A stretch of 41,351 bases of DNA, taken from Pseudomonadota bacterium. GTDB taxonomy: Bacteria > Pseudomonadota > Alphaproteobacteria > Rhizobiales > Tepidamorphaceae. Below, piece after piece: positions 39,841 to 41,351 of the stretch (the first letter of the stretch is position 1; the number at the start of each line of letters is the position of its first letter). The notes beneath the pieces are model-generated. The model ran no database searches. It saw only the letters and a program-made list of their open reading frames with translations, and was not told the origin of the DNA. Made by a program: the position numbers and the translations under genes. Location of the stretch: the NCBI GenBank assembly GCA_023458595.1, contig JAEWYT010000039.1, positions 1-41,351 of the forward strand, given 5' to 3'.

Positions 39841-41168
39841 TGCGTAAGGCTACGATACTCGTATTCGGAATCCTGATGGGCGCGGCGGCGACCTTCGCGG
39901 TCTCCCAGCCCTGGCAGATGAGCAGCACCGCGGAAGCGGCCGGCAACGCCGACACCTATCGCCAGCTGAATCTGTTCGGCGACGTGTTCGAGCGCGTCAA
40001 GGCCGACTACGTCGAGCAGCCGGACGACGCCAAGCTGGTCGAATCGGCGATCAACGGCATGCTCGCCTCCCTCGACCCGCATTCGAGCTACATGTCGCCG
40101 AAGAGCTACCGCGACATGCAGGTGCAGACCCGCGGCGAGTTCGGCGGTCTCGGCATCGAGGTCACCATGGAGGACGGGCTGGTCAAGGTCGTCACCCCGA
40201 TCGACGACACCCCCGCCGCCCGCGCCGGCGTCCTGGCCGGCGACCACATCACCCATCTCGACGGCGACCCGGTGCTTGGCCTGACGCTCGCCGAAGCGGT
40301 CGAGAAGATGCGCGGCCGCGTCAACACGCCGATCAAGCTGACCATCCAGCGCGAAGGCTCGGAGGAGCCGATCGAGATCGAGGTCGTGCGCGACGTCATC
40401 CAGATCCGCGCCGTCCGCTTCAACGCCGAAAACGACGTCGGCTACGTCCGCGTCACCCAGTTCAACGAGCAGACCTTCGACAACCTGAAGGACGCGCTCG
40501 ACAAGCTGGAGGCGGAGATTCCCGCCGACAAGCTGAAGGGCTTCGTCATCGACCTGCGCAACAACCCGGGCGGGCTGCTCGACCAGGCGATCGCGGTCTC
40601 CGACACCTTCCTCGATCGCGGCGAGATCGTCTCGACCCGCGGCCGCAACGCCGACGAGAGCCAGCGCTACAACGCCCGCTCCGGCGATCTGGCCAAGGGC
40701 AAGCCGGTCATCGTGCTGATCAACGGCGGCTCGGCCTCGGCGTCCGAGATCGTCGCCGGCGCCCTGCAGGACCATCGCCGCGCGACCCTGGTGGGCACCC
40801 GGTCCTTCGGCAAGGGCTCGGTGCAGACGATCATCCCGCTCGGCTCCAACGGAGCGCTGCGGCTCACCACGGCGCGCTACTACACGCCGTCGGGCCGCTC
40901 GATCCAGGCAACCGGCATCGAGCCGGACATCGAGATCCAGCAGGAGGTGCCGGACGAGCTCAAGAACGCGACCTCCTCGAAGGGCGAATCGTCGCTGCGC
41001 GGCCATCTGGAGACCGAGCCCGGCAAGAAGGAGGAGGGCGGCTCGTCCGCCTACGTTCCGCCGGACAAGAAGGACGACAAGCAACTGAACTACGCGCTCG
41101 ACCTCCTGCGCGGCGTGCAGGTCAACAGCCTGTTCCCGCCGAACCCGGACCAGGGCGTGCCGAACTGA
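39840..41168 (+). CDS. ctpA: C-terminal processing peptidase CtpA (S41)
   Basis: CtpA is a periplasmic serine protease that trims envelope proteins. The 442-residue protein has an N-terminal signal or anchor (IMRKATILVFGILMG-type, to about 25), a PDZ domain (about 95-175, FGGLGIEV) and the S41 domain with the Ser motif GGSASASEIV (about 294-303) and Lys in SFGKGSVQ (about residue 323). The last 60 residues are charged. The start overlaps the envC stop. Confidence 0.95.
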   Translation: MRKATILVFGILMGAAATFAVSQPWQMSSTAEAAGNADTYRQLNLFGDVFERVKADYVEQPDDAKLVESAINGMLASLDPHSSYMSPKSYRDMQVQTRGEFGGLGIEVTMEDGLVKVVTPIDDTPAARAGVLAGDHITHLDGDPVLGLTLAEAVEKMRGRVNTPIKLTIQREGSEEPIEIEVVRDVIQIRAVRFNAENDVGYVRVTQFNEQTFDNLKDALDKLEAEIPADKLKGFVIDLRNNPGGLLDQAIAVSDTFLDRGEIVSTRGRNADESQRYNARSGDLAKGKPVIVLINGGSASASEIVAGALQDHRRATLVGTRSFGKGSVQTIIPLGSNGALRLTTARYYTPSGRSIQATGIEPDIEIQQEVPDELKNATSSKGESSLRGHLETEPGKKEEGGSSAYVPPDKKDDKQLNYALDLLRGVQVNSLFPPNPDQGVPN

Positions 41169-41260
41169 TGCGCTGAGGCGCGAGGCGAACCCGCGGCGAG
41201 GGGGGCCGCCCCGCCCGGCCCCCCCCCCCGGGCCCCGCCGGCGCGGCGCTGGCCAGGGGC

Positions 41261-41351
41261 ATGGCGGGCGGGCCGCTGCTGGGCGACTTCCTGTCGTCGC
41301 TGAACCGGACCCTGCAGGCCTTCCTGATCGCCGGCGTGATCGGCGTGCCCC
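41261..41351 (+). CDS. Fragment of a possible ABC transporter permease
   Basis: The open frame reads MAGGPLLGDFLSSLNRTLQAF and then LIAGVIGVP, which resembles the start of the permease domain of nitrate/taurine-type ABC transporters (a short helix followed by a hydrophobic AxxxGxP segment). It is cut by the window end. Upstream (41199-41245) the sequence is almost only G and C runs, and no start with a ribosome site is seen, so the true start may lie upstream or the region may be misassembled. Confidence 0.35.
   Translation, partial: MAGGPLLGDFLSSLNRTLQAFLIAGVIGVP

Overview
The window looks like a high-GC alphaproteobacterium, most likely of the order Hyphomicrobiales (Rhizobiales). This rests on the core block at the right end: rplU-rpmA-GNAT-obgE-proB-proA-nadD-rsfS-rlmH-envC-ctpA (31517-41168), whose gene order and protein sequences fit that group. 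I cannot name a genus. Everything left of the tRNA-Ser(CGA) gene (30993-31082) appears to be accessory DNA.

Accessory DNA forms two blocks. Block 1 (window start to about 19357) carries a sigma-70-like factor, a mercury-resistance locus (merR divergent from merT-merP-merF-merA), an unrecognised two-gene pair on the minus strand, a four-gene serine-recombinase cassette, and an eight-gene operon. That operon is a type I restriction-modification locus (half-size hsdS, hsdM, rhuM, full-size hsdS, hsdR, YgjP-like metallopeptidase) with a Shedu nuclease gene (sduA) and a DUF3800 gene inserted between hsdS and hsdR. Genes of the operon overlap by a few bases or lie within 2 bases of each other, so they are probably translated as one coupled unit behind a single promoter at 8525-8553.

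Block 2 (19344-31006) is an 11.7 kb integrative element. A P4-type tyrosine integrase lies close to the left end. A 14-bp direct repeat of the tRNA-Ser 3' end occurs at 19344-19357 and inside the tRNA at 30993-31006. The element has an AlpA-like regulator, a region with seven copies of GGGACGAT that could be an origin or operator cluster, a phage tape-measure protein, a row of small phage-like unknowns and an M41-like mini-metallopeptidase. I see no terminase, portal or capsid gene, so it may be a phage satellite or a decayed prophage. A degenerate motif near the right end of both blocks suggests that the two were inserted in tandem at the same tRNA.

Right of the tRNA the core genes cover ribosomal proteins, 50S maturation (ObgE, RsfS, RlmH), proline synthesis, NAD synthesis, and envelope remodelling (EnvC, CtpA). 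The last 190 bases are G/C-homopolymer rich and hold only a fragment of a possible membrane protein.
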